A DNA stretch of 64,000 nt from Paenibacillus glycanilyticus (GTDB lineage: Bacteria > Bacillota > Bacilli > Paenibacillales > Paenibacillaceae), in assembly GCF_023715145.1 (NCBI RefSeq), contig NZ_JAMBNP010000002.1:496001-560000 (forward strand), given 5' to 3'. The position numbers were made by a program, and so were the translations under genes. The notes under the pieces were generated by a model, which ran no database searches, was not told the origin of the DNA, and worked only from the letters and a program-made list of their open reading frames with translations. Below are positions 8,536 to 16,744 of this stretch, piece by piece (positions within the stretch are counted from its first letter, which is position 1; each line of letters starts with the position of its first letter).

Positions 8536-10155
8536 ATGTCCGGCTATTTGCCGATTGCTTTTACGACAAAGATGAAATCGCTGCTTGGGGAAGAGTTCGA
8601 CCGGTTCATGTCCTCCTACGAGGATCCGCGGGTATATGGTATCCGGATTAACCGGCTGAAACTGGACGCCAAGGAGTGGAAGGACATATCGCCGATGGGA
8701 GAATCGGTGCGTCCGATTCCATGGGCGCCCGACGGCTTCTATTATGAAGAAGGCGCGCGTCCGGGCAAGCATCCGCATTATCATGCCGGCCTATACTATA
8801 TTCAGGAACCAAGCGCAATGGCACCGGTTGAGCTGCTGGATGTCCGCCCGGGACATCGCGTGCTGGATTTATGTGCAGCTCCCGGCGGCAAATCGACTCA
8901 GATTGCAGCCAAGCTGCAGGGCAGCGGTGTACTGGTGAGCAATGACAATGCCAGAGAACGGACGAAGGCGCTTGCCAAAAACATTGAGCTGGCAGGTGTC
9001 CGCAACGCGGTCGTGCTAAACGAAGAGCCATCGGCGCTTGCGCCGGTGTTCCGGGGATGGTTCGACCGCATTCTCGTGGATGCGCCTTGCTCGGGTGAAG
9101 GAATGTTCCGCAAGGACGAGTCGATGATTGCGGAATGGGAGAAGCATTCGATCGAGCGCTGCTCGGTGATGCAGCGGCATATTTTGCGCGATGCGGCAGC
9201 CATGCTTGCTCCGGGAGGCCTGCTGGTGTATTCGACCTGTACCTTCTCGCCGGAAGAGAATGAAGCCCAAATCGCTGAGCTGCTTGCCGAATACTCGGAC
9301 TTTGAGGTATTGCCGGTTGATCATCGTTATGGCTGGAAGCAAGGACAACCGCAATGGGCGGGAGAAGCGGGACAAGAGCTGACCGCAGAGCAATTGACTT
9401 CGCTTGAAGGCACGGTAAGGCTATGGCCTCACCATATTGAAGGAGAAGGCCATTATGCAGCCGTCTTGTCCCGGAAAGGTTCCGCCGCAGTTGAAGCTTC
9501 TCCCGCGGATAGTAATGATGCGGTTCAAGCTGATGAGGAGAACGTGAAGCGGAAGAAAGTAAAAGGCAATGCAGGTGCCGCGCTGCGGGCAGCCGAGAAG
9601 CGGAGCAGCCGCGAAGGGAAGGACAATGGGAGGCTGAACAGGGCAGCCGCGGATTCGAGCCGGCGTTCCGGCAGAGGACAAGCCGAGTCCGTTGATCCGG
9701 CGGGGTTATGGCATGCGTTTGCAGAACGAGAGCTGTCGGCGGCGTTTGCCGGTCTGGGATCCGTACATTGCTTTGGTTCGCGTGTATATCTGCAGCCGGA
9801 CGGCTTGCCTTCCTTGGACGGCTTGCGCGTTGTGCGCGCGGGCTGGTATGTAGGCGAAGCGGGGCGGAATAAATTCGAACCTTCACAGGCGCTTGCCATG
9901 GGACTCAGGCAGCTGGAAGCTGCGCGCTCGCTGGACTTCCGTTCGGATGATCCAAATGTGATTCGTTATTTGAAGGGGGAAACGCTGTTCGTTGAACCAG
10001 CTCAAATAACGGTTCATCAGGAGGCAGTGAAGACGCCTCAGCCATTGAAAGGATTCGTTCTTGTATGTACAGACGGCTATCCGATCGGGTGGGGCAAATA
10101 TTCGGGGGACGGGATGCTGAAGAACGAGCTGCCGGCCGGCTGGAGGTGGATGTAA
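8536..10155 (+). CDS. rsmF: RsmF-type 16S rRNA (cytosine-C5) methyltransferase, paralogue 1
   Basis: The 539-residue protein belongs to the NOL1/NOP2/Sun RNA m5C methyltransferases: SAM motif LDLCAAPGGKSTQ, motif IV DAPCSGEGMFRKD with the first cysteine, and motif VI YSTCTFSPEENE with the catalytic cysteine. A lysine/arginine-rich linker (about 320-390) leads to a C-terminal PUA-like RNA-binding domain. It uses S-adenosylmethionine to methylate cytosine in rRNA. I choose ATG 8536 over an upstream in-frame ATG (8470) because AAGGGGA lies at 8522-8528. rsuA begins one base after its stop codon. A second paralogue lies at 12124-13542. RsmF is the family name; the exact target base is not known. 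Confidence 0.9.
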   Translation: MSGYLPIAFTTKMKSLLGEEFDRFMSSYEDPRVYGIRINRLKLDAKEWKDISPMGESVRPIPWAPDGFYYEEGARPGKHPHYHAGLYYIQEPSAMAPVELLDVRPGHRVLDLCAAPGGKSTQIAAKLQGSGVLVSNDNARERTKALAKNIELAGVRNAVVLNEEPSALAPVFRGWFDRILVDAPCSGEGMFRKDESMIAEWEKHSIERCSVMQRHILRDAAAMLAPGGLLVYSTCTFSPEENEAQIAELLAEYSDFEVLPVDHRYGWKQGQPQWAGEAGQELTAEQLTSLEGTVRLWPHHIEGEGHYAAVLSRKGSAAVEASPADSNDAVQADEENVKRKKVKGNAGAALRAAEKRSSREGKDNGRLNRAAADSSRRSGRGQAESVDPAGLWHAFAERELSAAFAGLGSVHCFGSRVYLQPDGLPSLDGLRVVRAGWYVGEAGRNKFEPSQALAMGLRQLEAARSLDFRSDDPNVIRYLKGETLFVEPAQITVHQEAVKTPQPLKGFVLVCTDGYPIGWGKYSGDGMLKNELPAGWRWM

Positions 10156-10156
10156 G

Positions 10157-10906
10157 ATGGGGAAGAAGATGCGGCTGGATAAGCTGCTTTCCCATACGGG
10201 TTACGGTACGCGAAGCGAGATCAAGAAATTGGTGAAACAGGGAAAAGTAACGGTAGCCGGCAAAGTGGCAAAAGACAGCGGCCTGCTCGTTGATCCTGAG
10301 GTGGACGAGGTTGCTTTCGACGGCGAGCGGGTCTCGTACCGTGAAGTGATTTATTTGATGATGAATAAGCCTCCCGGCGTCATCTCCGCGACGGAAGACC
10401 GGCGCGAACGGACAGTCATTGATTTGCTTGAGCCGGAGGATCAGTTAATGGAGCCATTTCCCGTCGGCAGATTGGATAAGGACACGGTTGGGCTCCTGCT
10501 GTTAACCAATGACGGTCAGCTTGCGCATGAGCTGCTGTCACCTCGCAAGCATGTGCCGAAAACCTATGAGGCGGTTGTGCAAGGGGATGTCGGCGGAGAG
10601 GATCAGGAGCAATTCAAGTCGGGCGTCACGCTGGACGACGGTTACGTGACGATGCCGGCAGATTTAAAGATTTTGCAAAGAGACAGATCCGAGGGTGGCG
10701 TAACTTCGGCTATATCGCTTACGATAATGGAAGGAAAGTTCCATCAAGTGAAGCGGATGTTCGAGGCGGTTGGCAAAAAAGTCGTGTACCTCAAGAGGGT
10801 CTCGATGGGACCGCTTGAACTGGATGCGGATCTGGAGGAAGGGACCTACCGCGAATTAACCGATGAGGAAGTTGCGCTCCTGCGCGCTCACCGGCACTCG
10901 GAATAA
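10157..10906 (+). CDS. rsuA: 16S rRNA pseudouridine synthase, RsuA family
   Basis: Residues 5-50 form an S4 RNA-binding domain (MRLDKLLSHTGYGTRSEIK). The catalytic aspartate lies in PVGRLDKDTVGLLLLTNDG (about 100-118), and the C-terminal GKFHQVKRMFEAVGKKV closes the fold. Family members isomerise U516 of 16S rRNA. Its ATG follows the rsmF stop with a single base between, so the two rRNA-modification genes are one transcription unit. Length 249 is normal. Confidence 0.92.
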   Translation: MGKKMRLDKLLSHTGYGTRSEIKKLVKQGKVTVAGKVAKDSGLLVDPEVDEVAFDGERVSYREVIYLMMNKPPGVISATEDRRERTVIDLLEPEDQLMEPFPVGRLDKDTVGLLLLTNDGQLAHELLSPRKHVPKTYEAVVQGDVGGEDQEQFKSGVTLDDGYVTMPADLKILQRDRSEGGVTSAISLTIMEGKFHQVKRMFEAVGKKVVYLKRVSMGPLELDADLEEGTYRELTDEEVALLRAHRHSE

Positions 10907-10936
10907 ACAAATAGAGAACAGGATGGGGAGAATCGT

Positions 10937-11734
10937 ATGGCATTGCAGTATGATTTGATTGCGCTTGATGTAGACGGCACGTTATTAACCGATGATCATC
11001 AATTAACAAGCAAAACGCGCGAAGCCGTGCGGGAAGCCGCCGAACGCGGGGCCGGCATTGTATTATGCACGGGCCGTGCGCCGGTAAGCGTGTTTCCGGT
11101 TCTCGAAGAACTGGGACTAAGCGGTACGATCATTACGCATAACGGCGGAGCAACGGTGGATTCGGACACGAGAAGACTCATTCATCAATATGAGATTGCA
11201 CCGCATCTGCTTGAGCCGTTTGTTGAATATTGCAGGAAGAACAAAGTTCATTTTGACGTTAATACAGCTTTTGAGATGATGGTTGAATCGCTGACGCCCG
11301 AGCTGACGGAAATGTATAACAAGTTCCATGCAGCCCCTTCGATCTTGGGACCTGGCGTAAAGCTGCCGGACGGACTAGTGAAGTTTACGGTATTTGGCGA
11401 CAAGGATACGATGGACCGCGTGCAGGAGGATTGGGAGAAATGGCCGCCATCCCTCCTTACCATCCGCAGCGGAGATTTCTTTATTGATGTGCATCATCCG
11501 GAGGCAAGCAAGGGCAGAGCGCTGCAGCAGTTTGCGCGCAGCCAGAGGATTGACCGCAGCCGGATCCTCGCCATCGGCAATTATTACAACGACATCTCCA
11601 TGCTGGAGTTTGCCGGATGCGGCATTGCGATGGGCAACGCTCCGGATGGGGTGAAAGAAGCGGCGGATGTGGTAGGACGTTCAAACGCCGAGGATGGCGT
11701 TGCGCATGCTTTGCGCGAGTTCGCCTGGATCTGA
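10937..11734 (+). CDS. Cof-type HAD-superfamily sugar-phosphate phosphatase
   Basis: HAD motif I is DVDGTLLTDD (residues 11-20), motif II CTGRAPVS, and motif IV GNYYNDISMLEFAGCGIAMGNA near the C-terminus. The C2b cap between them marks the Cof subfamily. Such enzymes are cytoplasmic Mg-dependent phosphatases acting on sugar phosphates or phosphorylated cofactors, and the substrate cannot be read from sequence. ATG 10937 follows GGGGAG (10924-10929). It probably belongs to the rsmF-rsuA transcription unit, which ends at the terminator 16 nt downstream. Confidence 0.9.
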   Translation: MALQYDLIALDVDGTLLTDDHQLTSKTREAVREAAERGAGIVLCTGRAPVSVFPVLEELGLSGTIITHNGGATVDSDTRRLIHQYEIAPHLLEPFVEYCRKNKVHFDVNTAFEMMVESLTPELTEMYNKFHAAPSILGPGVKLPDGLVKFTVFGDKDTMDRVQEDWEKWPPSLLTIRSGDFFIDVHHPEASKGRALQQFARSQRIDRSRILAIGNYYNDISMLEFAGCGIAMGNAPDGVKEAADVVGRSNAEDGVAHALREFAWI

Positions 11735-11748
11735 TTGGTTAAACGTAG

Positions 11749-11801
11749 GAAGGGGCAGCCCCCTTGGTCGCATAGACCTTGGGTGGCTGCCCCTTCTTTA
11801 T
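11749..11801. terminator. Terminator after the HAD phosphatase gene
   Basis: GAAGGGGCAGCC (11749-11760) pairs with GGCTGCCCCTTC (11785-11796), then TTTA. It lies between converging genes and may serve both. Confidence 0.85.
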
Positions 11802-11820
11802 TGGTTTTGGTGCCTAGTCC

Positions 11821-11916
11821 TTAGAACCAAACTCCTCTAACGATGATTACCAGAAGAATGAAAAGGACAAGGATGAAACCTACCGTATTGACGCCGCCTC
11901 CATACACGCCAGACAT
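11821..11916 (-). CDS. Tiny YjcZ-family sporulation-associated membrane peptide
   Basis: A 31-residue ORF on the minus strand starts at ATG 11916 behind AAGGAGGA (11922-11929) and ends at TAA 11821. It reads MSGVYGGGVNTVGF, then a single hydrophobic helix of about 15 residues, then VRGVWF. Gly-rich N-terminus, one transmembrane helix and size are those of the YjcZ tiny membrane proteins of spore formers. Strength of the ribosome binding site supports expression. Function of the family is unknown; B. subtilis members are linked to the spore. Confidence 0.82.
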   Translation of the reverse strand: MSGVYGGGVNTVGFILVLFILLVIIVRGVWF

Positions 11917-12084
11917 GCTAATTCCTCCTTGTGATTATATTCCGCTGGAAGGCTGCTGCCACTCGCGTACATTCGCCCTCTGTTCGGTATACAGTATTGT
12001 ATTGTGAAACGCCCTGTTTCGAATGGACTCCTGTCACGATACAAACACATTTGGGTAGCTACCCAGAAGGAAAAGCTTGCAGGA

Positions 12085-12120
12085 GGCGGCGTTCGGCAGG
12101 ATACCGGACACTCGCCGCGT
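12085..12120 (-). terminator. Possible terminator after rsmF paralogue 2
   Basis: GCGGCG (12086-12091) and CGCCGC (12113-12118) can pair around a CGG/CCG inner stem just past the stop codon of the minus-strand gene. The T-tract on that strand is weak, so this is tentative. Confidence 0.3.
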
Positions 12121-12123
12121 CCA

Positions 12124-13542
12124 TTAAGTGAATCGGCGAAGACCTTTCGGCAGGTGGTTCTTTAGTTGACCGCCGCTTGCTTTGGCCCAGCCGAGCGGAA
12201 GTCCGTCAACGGCTACAAGGCCCCAGCCGCTGGCATCGCCTGCTGCCGGGAGCGTCTCTCCGCGCAGATAGGCGGCAATTTCGGGCGCATCCGGAGCATA
12301 GCTCTGCACCCATGCGGCAGCATCCGAACGAACAGCAAGAGCAAGCGCATGTGCCGGCTCCAGCCGGTTCTTGCGGATATCCCCCAGATGGAGGCCGGGA
12401 CGCGCGACTTTGAGTCCATCAAGATCCGCGGCGCCAAAGCTGCCGCTCGCTTGATGCGGAAGCCAGTAGAGGGCGTCGCCGAAGCGGAGCGCCTCGCCAA
12501 GGCCAAGCGTGAAGCCGGGCAGCGCCTGCTCGGCGAAGCTGCTGAACAACGCCAGCTCAGCCGTCAACGGCTTGGCGCGCCCTGCTGTGCGCTTGTCGCG
12601 TTCTCGGCGTTTGTCTTTGCCGCTTCGCAGGTGCCTCTCATCCGGTTCACTGCTGTCCGTTGCCGGGAGCCGCGATTCATCCGGGGCTTTGCGGAGCCGC
12701 GCGACAAAATGTCCCTCGCCGCGGACCTGGTGGGGCCATAACCGCTCGATCCGTTCGATCTGGAAGGAGGGATGCTTCGCCGCAAATTGCTCGATTGTCC
12801 TCTCGTTCTCTTCGCGGTTAAACGTGCAAGTGGAATAGACCAGTATGCCTCCGGGCTTGAGCATGATGGCCGCATGCTCCAAAATCTCGGAGGATCGTTC
12901 GGCGCAATAGGAGACATGAGCTTCGGACCATTCCGATACCGCATCTTCATCCTTGCGGAACATTCCTTCGCCGGAGCAAGGCGAATCCAGCATGATCCGG
13001 TCAAAGAAGGCAGGAAAACGCCTTGACAGCTCCTGTGGAGCCGCATTCGTCACTACCGCGTTGCGGATGCCTAGCCTCTCCACGTTTTCGCTAAGAATTT
13101 TTGCCCGTGCGGGGTGAATCTCGTTGGCGATCATCAAGCCCTCGCCATTCATGCCGCCGGCGATTTGGGTTGTCTTGCCGCCCGGAGCCGCTGCGAAATC
13201 AAGGATCGTTTCTCCCGGCTGGGCGTCCAGCAGCTCGGCGGCCGACATAGCCGATGGCTCCTGGATATAATACAGGCCGGCTGCATGATAAGGATGCTTG
13301 CCCGGTCTTGCTGCTTCATCGTAATAGTAACCAGTCTTGCACCAAGGTACGGGCTCCAAATGAAAAGGCTGCTCGAGAGCAGCCGCATGGTTCCCGATCG
13401 GTTGTCGACATTTCAAAGGATTAAATCTCAGCCCGTAGGCACGGGCATCATTGTAGCTGTCAAGAAACCGCTCGGCTTCTTCCCTTCCGAGAAGAGCCTG
13501 CATTTGCCGGACGTAAGCTTCCGGCAGCTGCACGTTCTTCAA
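12124..13542 (-). CDS. RsmF-type rRNA (cytosine-C5) methyltransferase, paralogue 2
   Basis: The 472-residue protein has the same architecture as 8536-10155: GLYYIQEPSAMSAAELLD, SAM motif LDFAAAPGGKTTQ, motif IV DSPCSGEGMFRKDE, motif VI YSTCTFNREENE with the catalytic cysteine, a basic linker (about 310-340) and a C-terminal PUA-like domain. Here motif IV begins DSPC rather than DAPC. It is 67 residues shorter, mostly in the linker. It follows the helicase gene by 28 nt on the same strand, so the two are probably cotranscribed. A YebU/RsmF-like target in rRNA is likely, and the two paralogues probably have different sites. Confidence 0.88.
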   Translation of the reverse strand: MKNVQLPEAYVRQMQALLGREEAERFLDSYNDARAYGLRFNPLKCRQPIGNHAAALEQPFHLEPVPWCKTGYYYDEAARPGKHPYHAAGLYYIQEPSAMSAAELLDAQPGETILDFAAAPGGKTTQIAGGMNGEGLMIANEIHPARAKILSENVERLGIRNAVVTNAAPQELSRRFPAFFDRIMLDSPCSGEGMFRKDEDAVSEWSEAHVSYCAERSSEILEHAAIMLKPGGILVYSTCTFNREENERTIEQFAAKHPSFQIERIERLWPHQVRGEGHFVARLRKAPDESRLPATDSSEPDERHLRSGKDKRRERDKRTAGRAKPLTAELALFSSFAEQALPGFTLGLGEALRFGDALYWLPHQASGSFGAADLDGLKVARPGLHLGDIRKNRLEPAHALALAVRSDAAAWVQSYAPDAPEIAAYLRGETLPAAGDASGWGLVAVDGLPLGWAKASGGQLKNHLPKGLRRFT

Positions 13543-13570
13543 TGTTCCGCAACTCCTTTATGCTTATCTG

Positions 13571-15295
13571 TTACCGTCCGCGGCGTCCGCCCTGACTAGG
13601 GCCGCGGGAACCGCCGCCGCCGCGGGGACCATTACCTCCGCGTGGCGCATGGCCTCCGCCTCGCGGTGCGTTTCCGCCTCCGCGAGGCGCGTTGCCGCTT
13701 CCGCGCGAATCTCTGCCGCCGCGCGGGCCATTGCTGCCCGAGCTGTGCGAGTCGCTGCCGCTGTTAGGACGGCCTTCCCATCTGCCGCCGCTTGCTGCCG
13801 TGCGTGCATTGCCGCGCGAAGCGCCTTGGCCTTGGCCTTGGGAGCGCTCGCCGCGTCCGCCACGGTTAGCCCCGCGTGAATCTCTGCCTCCGCGACCGTA
13901 TTCGCGCTCGCCTCTGCCTCCGCGTTCGTTGCCGGCAGCTTCCCACGGATTACCCTCGGTGTTGCCGCTGACAGCGGCATGTTCCGGCTTGCCGCGTCCG
14001 CCAGCTTGCGCACGGCCTGCACCCGCGCCGCGCTCATTGCGCTCGCCTCTGCCTCCGCGTCCGCCTTGCGCCGGTTTTGAATCGCGGCTGCCTCGACCTC
14101 TGCCTCCTCGTTCCGGCTTTTTGTCGTAGCTTTTGCTTTCGCTGCCCGCACGAGGGGTGTTGCTCTTCACAATCGTTCCGTCTGCTTCCACGGTACGGCG
14201 CTCAAGAATAGCGTTGATGCTGCGTTCGATATGAGCAACCGCCGCCCGGTCGTAAGGCGATGCTATTGTAATTGCAATGCCGCGTTGTCCGGCACGGCCC
14301 GTACGGCCGATCCGGTGAATATAAATCTCCGAGTCGGTTGGTACATCGTAGTTAAATACATGCGTAACGCCTTCTACGTCGAGACCGCGCGCAGCTACGT
14401 CCGTTGCGACTAGAATTTGCAGCTTTGCGTCGCGGAAGCGTTTCATAACCTGCTCGCGTTTGGCTTGCGTAAGATCGCCATGCAGCTCGTCGGATTCAAA
14501 GCCGTGATCTTGAAGATCCTTGTTAAGTTTTTTCGCGCGAACCTTCGTCCGGCAGAAAATAACGGCCAGGTAAGGACGCTGCGATTCGATCATGGAAATT
14601 AACGCTTTTTGGCGTCCGCGGTCAGTCGTCTCTATAACCAGCTGTTTGATATTGTCCAAAGTGACGTTTGCGCTTTGAATTTTAATATCAACGGGTACCT
14701 TCATATAATTTTCGGCAAGGCGTTTGATCTGGTCCGGCATCGTAGCCGAGAAGAGCATCGTTTGGCGGGCGCGAGGCGTCTGTTCAACGATGTTTTGCAC
14801 TTCAGGCAGAAAGCCCATGTGCAGCATTTGATCCGCTTCGTCCAGAACAAGCATCTTCAGCTTGCCCAGGTTGATCGTTTCCCGTCTCATATGATCAGTC
14901 AGACGGCCGGGTGTTGCTACCACAATGTGCGGTGCGTTGTTGAGCTTGCGAATTTGCGCGTCTACGTCTTGTCCGCCGTAGGCGGCCAACACTTTGGCGC
15001 CAACGGCGGATGCAAGCTTTTTCAGCTCGCTTGTAATCTGGATGGCCAGCTCGCGCGTTGGAGTCAGGATAAGCGCCTGAACCTGCTCTTTATTGACATC
15101 GATTCGCTGCAGAATCGGCAGGGTGAAGGCGATGGTCTTGCCTGTACCCGTCTGAGCCTGGGCAATAACGTCTTGTCCGGCAAGAAGGACGGGAATCGCT
15201 TTCTTTTGCACGGGAGTTGGGCTCGTAATGCCATTGGACTGCAGAACGTCCGTTAGCTCAGGGATAATGCCCATGGATATAAATTCATTTGACAT
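13571..15295 (-). CDS. DEAD-box RNA helicase with long RGG-rich C-terminal tail
   Basis: Residues 1-365 hold a complete helicase core: Q-motif with GITSPTPVQ, AQTGTGKT (47-54), TPTRELA (78-84), DEAD (152-155), SAT (183-185), ARGLD and HRIGRTGR. From about residue 370 to 574 the protein is nearly all Gly, Arg, Ser, Asn, Ala and Pro, with many RGG triplets and tandem NAPRGGG-like units near the end. RGG tails bind RNA without sequence preference, as in CshA-type cold-shock helicases. It probably remodels rRNA or mRNA. GAGGAAA precedes ATG 15295. Orthology to cshA is possible, but I leave the symbol empty. Confidence 0.9.
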   Translation of the reverse strand: MSNEFISMGIIPELTDVLQSNGITSPTPVQKKAIPVLLAGQDVIAQAQTGTGKTIAFTLPILQRIDVNKEQVQALILTPTRELAIQITSELKKLASAVGAKVLAAYGGQDVDAQIRKLNNAPHIVVATPGRLTDHMRRETINLGKLKMLVLDEADQMLHMGFLPEVQNIVEQTPRARQTMLFSATMPDQIKRLAENYMKVPVDIKIQSANVTLDNIKQLVIETTDRGRQKALISMIESQRPYLAVIFCRTKVRAKKLNKDLQDHGFESDELHGDLTQAKREQVMKRFRDAKLQILVATDVAARGLDVEGVTHVFNYDVPTDSEIYIHRIGRTGRAGQRGIAITIASPYDRAAVAHIERSINAILERRTVEADGTIVKSNTPRAGSESKSYDKKPERGGRGRGSRDSKPAQGGRGGRGERNERGAGAGRAQAGGRGKPEHAAVSGNTEGNPWEAAGNERGGRGEREYGRGGRDSRGANRGGRGERSQGQGQGASRGNARTAASGGRWEGRPNSGSDSHSSGSNGPRGGRDSRGSGNAPRGGGNAPRGGGHAPRGGNGPRGGGGSRGPSQGGRRGR

Positions 15296-15335
15296 TTGTA
15301 AATTTTCCTCATTTCATCGGTCATGTTTAACGTTT

Positions 15336-15341
15336 AGTATA
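15336..15341 (-). promoter_or_regulatory. Extended -10 promoter element of the helicase gene
   Basis: The minus strand reads TGTTATACT, an extended -10 box (TG-N-TATACT), about 40 nt before the helicase ATG. The -35 region is poor. Confidence 0.45.
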
Positions 15342-15436
15342 ACAGTTGTGCCCTAGAAGTGCATCTTTCACCTACATATGCTATGCTGGGCCTCATAAGC
15401 TATTAAGCATACATGCAAACAAAGGAATGATCAACA

Positions 15437-15634
15437 ATGAGTAACGGTACGGAACGCGCCTCGGTCAAGCCCGGGCTGGAAGTCGATATTGTTCTGAAGC
15501 AGGATCAGCGGACGGGGAAGCTGACGCGCGGAATCGTGAAGGATCTGCTTACGAATTCACCAACTCACCCGCATGGCATTAAGGTGCGTCTGACGGACGG
15601 CCAAGTGGGAAGAGTCAAACATATTTACTCTTGA
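15437..15634 (+). CDS. YwbE-family small conserved protein
   Basis: The 65-residue protein reads VKPGLEVDIVLKQDQRTGKLTRG, then TNSPTHPHGIKVRL and GRVKHIY. This is the compact beta-rich YwbE (DUF2196) family found widely in bacteria, with no known function. AAAGGAATG precedes the ATG at 15437. The next gene begins 19 nt later in the same direction. The small basic barrel form could suit nucleic-acid contact, but that is speculation. Confidence 0.85.
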   Translation: MSNGTERASVKPGLEVDIVLKQDQRTGKLTRGIVKDLLTNSPTHPHGIKVRLTDGQVGRVKHIYS

Positions 15635-15653
15635 GCAAGGAGCGGAAAGCACG

Positions 15654-15956
15654 ATGGCATTCGGTATTTCCAGGTCTGAATTGACGGCGTGGAAGGAAGC
15701 GGTCGCCCGCGCGGAGATTGCGTTCCTGACGCATTATTGGGTTGACCGGCGGTTTCCTGATATGAAGACGGTGACCAAGGTAGGCTGCTCGGATCTTGGC
15801 AAGCTGGCACAGTGGTGCATGGATAACGGTCTGAATCCGAGATATATTCATCGGCGGGATGAATATCCTCACTTTGATCTTCTTGGGCCCAAGCAGCGCG
15901 AGATCCTTCTCAAGGAGAATTTGCTGTCACAGCTGGAGAGGTTTCAACTCTTATAA
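15654..15956 (+). CDS. Small conserved protein, YneQ-like
   Basis: A 100-residue protein of mixed charge with AEIAFLTHYWVDRRFPD (about 19-35), VTKVGCSDLGKLAQWC and a C-terminal YPHFDLLGPKQREIL. I believe it resembles B. subtilis YneQ, a cytoplasmic protein of unknown function. The single-domain fold has no recognisable catalytic motif. AAGGAGCGG at 15637-15645 supports ATG 15654. It lies between the YwbE-like gene and a GNAT gene in a probable operon. Confidence 0.72.
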   Translation: MAFGISRSELTAWKEAVARAEIAFLTHYWVDRRFPDMKTVTKVGCSDLGKLAQWCMDNGLNPRYIHRRDEYPHFDLLGPKQREILLKENLLSQLERFQLL

Positions 15957-15976
15957 AGGAAGGGGACTGTTCGAGG

Positions 15977-16735
15977 ATGCATGCAAATCAACAAATAGAA
16001 GAGTTAAGCTTGAACGCGTGGCCGTCGCTTCAGACCATCGTCTATGACGGCTGGCTGCTTCGGTTCGCAGACGGCTATACGAAGCGTTCGAATTGCGTTA
16101 TGCCTCTTTATGAAAGCGGCAGCGAGGCTGCAGAGAAGATCCGTCACTGCGAGCAGGTGTACGCGGAACGCGGAATGGATACGATTTTCAAAATTACGCC
16201 TTTCGCAAAGCCAGCCCATCTGGATTCGCTGTTAAATGAGCGGGGCTATAAGATCGTAGATCCCGTCTATGTAAAGACGGCTTCGCTGGTAAACATTCCG
16301 GCCCCTTCCGAGGATGCGGCATATCAACTCGATGAGCTTGTGAATGAACGCTGGCTGGACGAGTTGGCTTCATTAAGCGGATTATCTGAGAAGCAGCGGG
16401 AAACAACCGTCAAGATGCTTGCCGGTTCGCCGCTCCGACAGTGCTTCATCACGCTGTACGCGGATGGGGTGCCGGCAGCTTGCGGGATAGGGGTTGTCGA
16501 GCAGGGCTATGTCGGGTTATACGATATTGTCACTTCGGAGCGGTATCGAAACAGGGGACTCGGCTATCAGCTGTTGCTTAGGCTTTTTTGGTGGGCTAAG
16601 CAAAATGGGACAGAGAAGGCTTATTTGTTAGTGGTACAAGGCAATATACCGGCAAACCGACTGTATGACAAATTTGGTTTTGAGACGCAATACGAGTATT
16701 GGTACCGGGTAAAATCTAGATTGCAGGATGAGTGA
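15977..16735 (+). CDS. GNAT-family N-acetyltransferase
   Basis: The 252-residue protein has a C-terminal GNAT fold (about 115-245). The acetyl-CoA loop is seen as SERYRNRGLGYQLLLRL, and NIPANRLYDKFGFETQYEYWYR gives the last strand and helix. The N-terminal half (NAWPSLQTIVYDGWLLRFADGY) matches the Rv0428c-like two-domain group, in which the first half is a degenerate GNAT copy. Substrate unknown. ATG 15977 follows AAGGAAGGGG. It sits 20 nt after the YneQ-like gene and 9 nt before the LysE-type gene. Confidence 0.87.
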   Translation: MHANQQIEELSLNAWPSLQTIVYDGWLLRFADGYTKRSNCVMPLYESGSEAAEKIRHCEQVYAERGMDTIFKITPFAKPAHLDSLLNERGYKIVDPVYVKTASLVNIPAPSEDAAYQLDELVNERWLDELASLSGLSEKQRETTVKMLAGSPLRQCFITLYADGVPAACGIGVVEQGYVGLYDIVTSERYRNRGLGYQLLLRLFWWAKQNGTEKAYLLVVQGNIPANRLYDKFGFETQYEYWYRVKSRLQDE

Positions 16736-16744
16736 ACGAACAAC

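Noticed and set aside
8648..9886. 412-residue frame opposite rsmF paralogue 1
   Set aside because: Arg/Pro/Ser-rich shadow with no ribosome binding site, opposite a clear enzyme gene.
12052..12065. TGGGTAGCTACCCA palindrome as an operator
   Set aside because: Perfect 14-bp dyad, but it stands alone far from both flanking gene starts and has no second copy or promoter beside it.
13564..14151. 195-residue Ala-rich frame over the helicase tail
   Set aside because: It is the helicase RGG-coding DNA read in another frame; the composition follows from GC-rich repeats.
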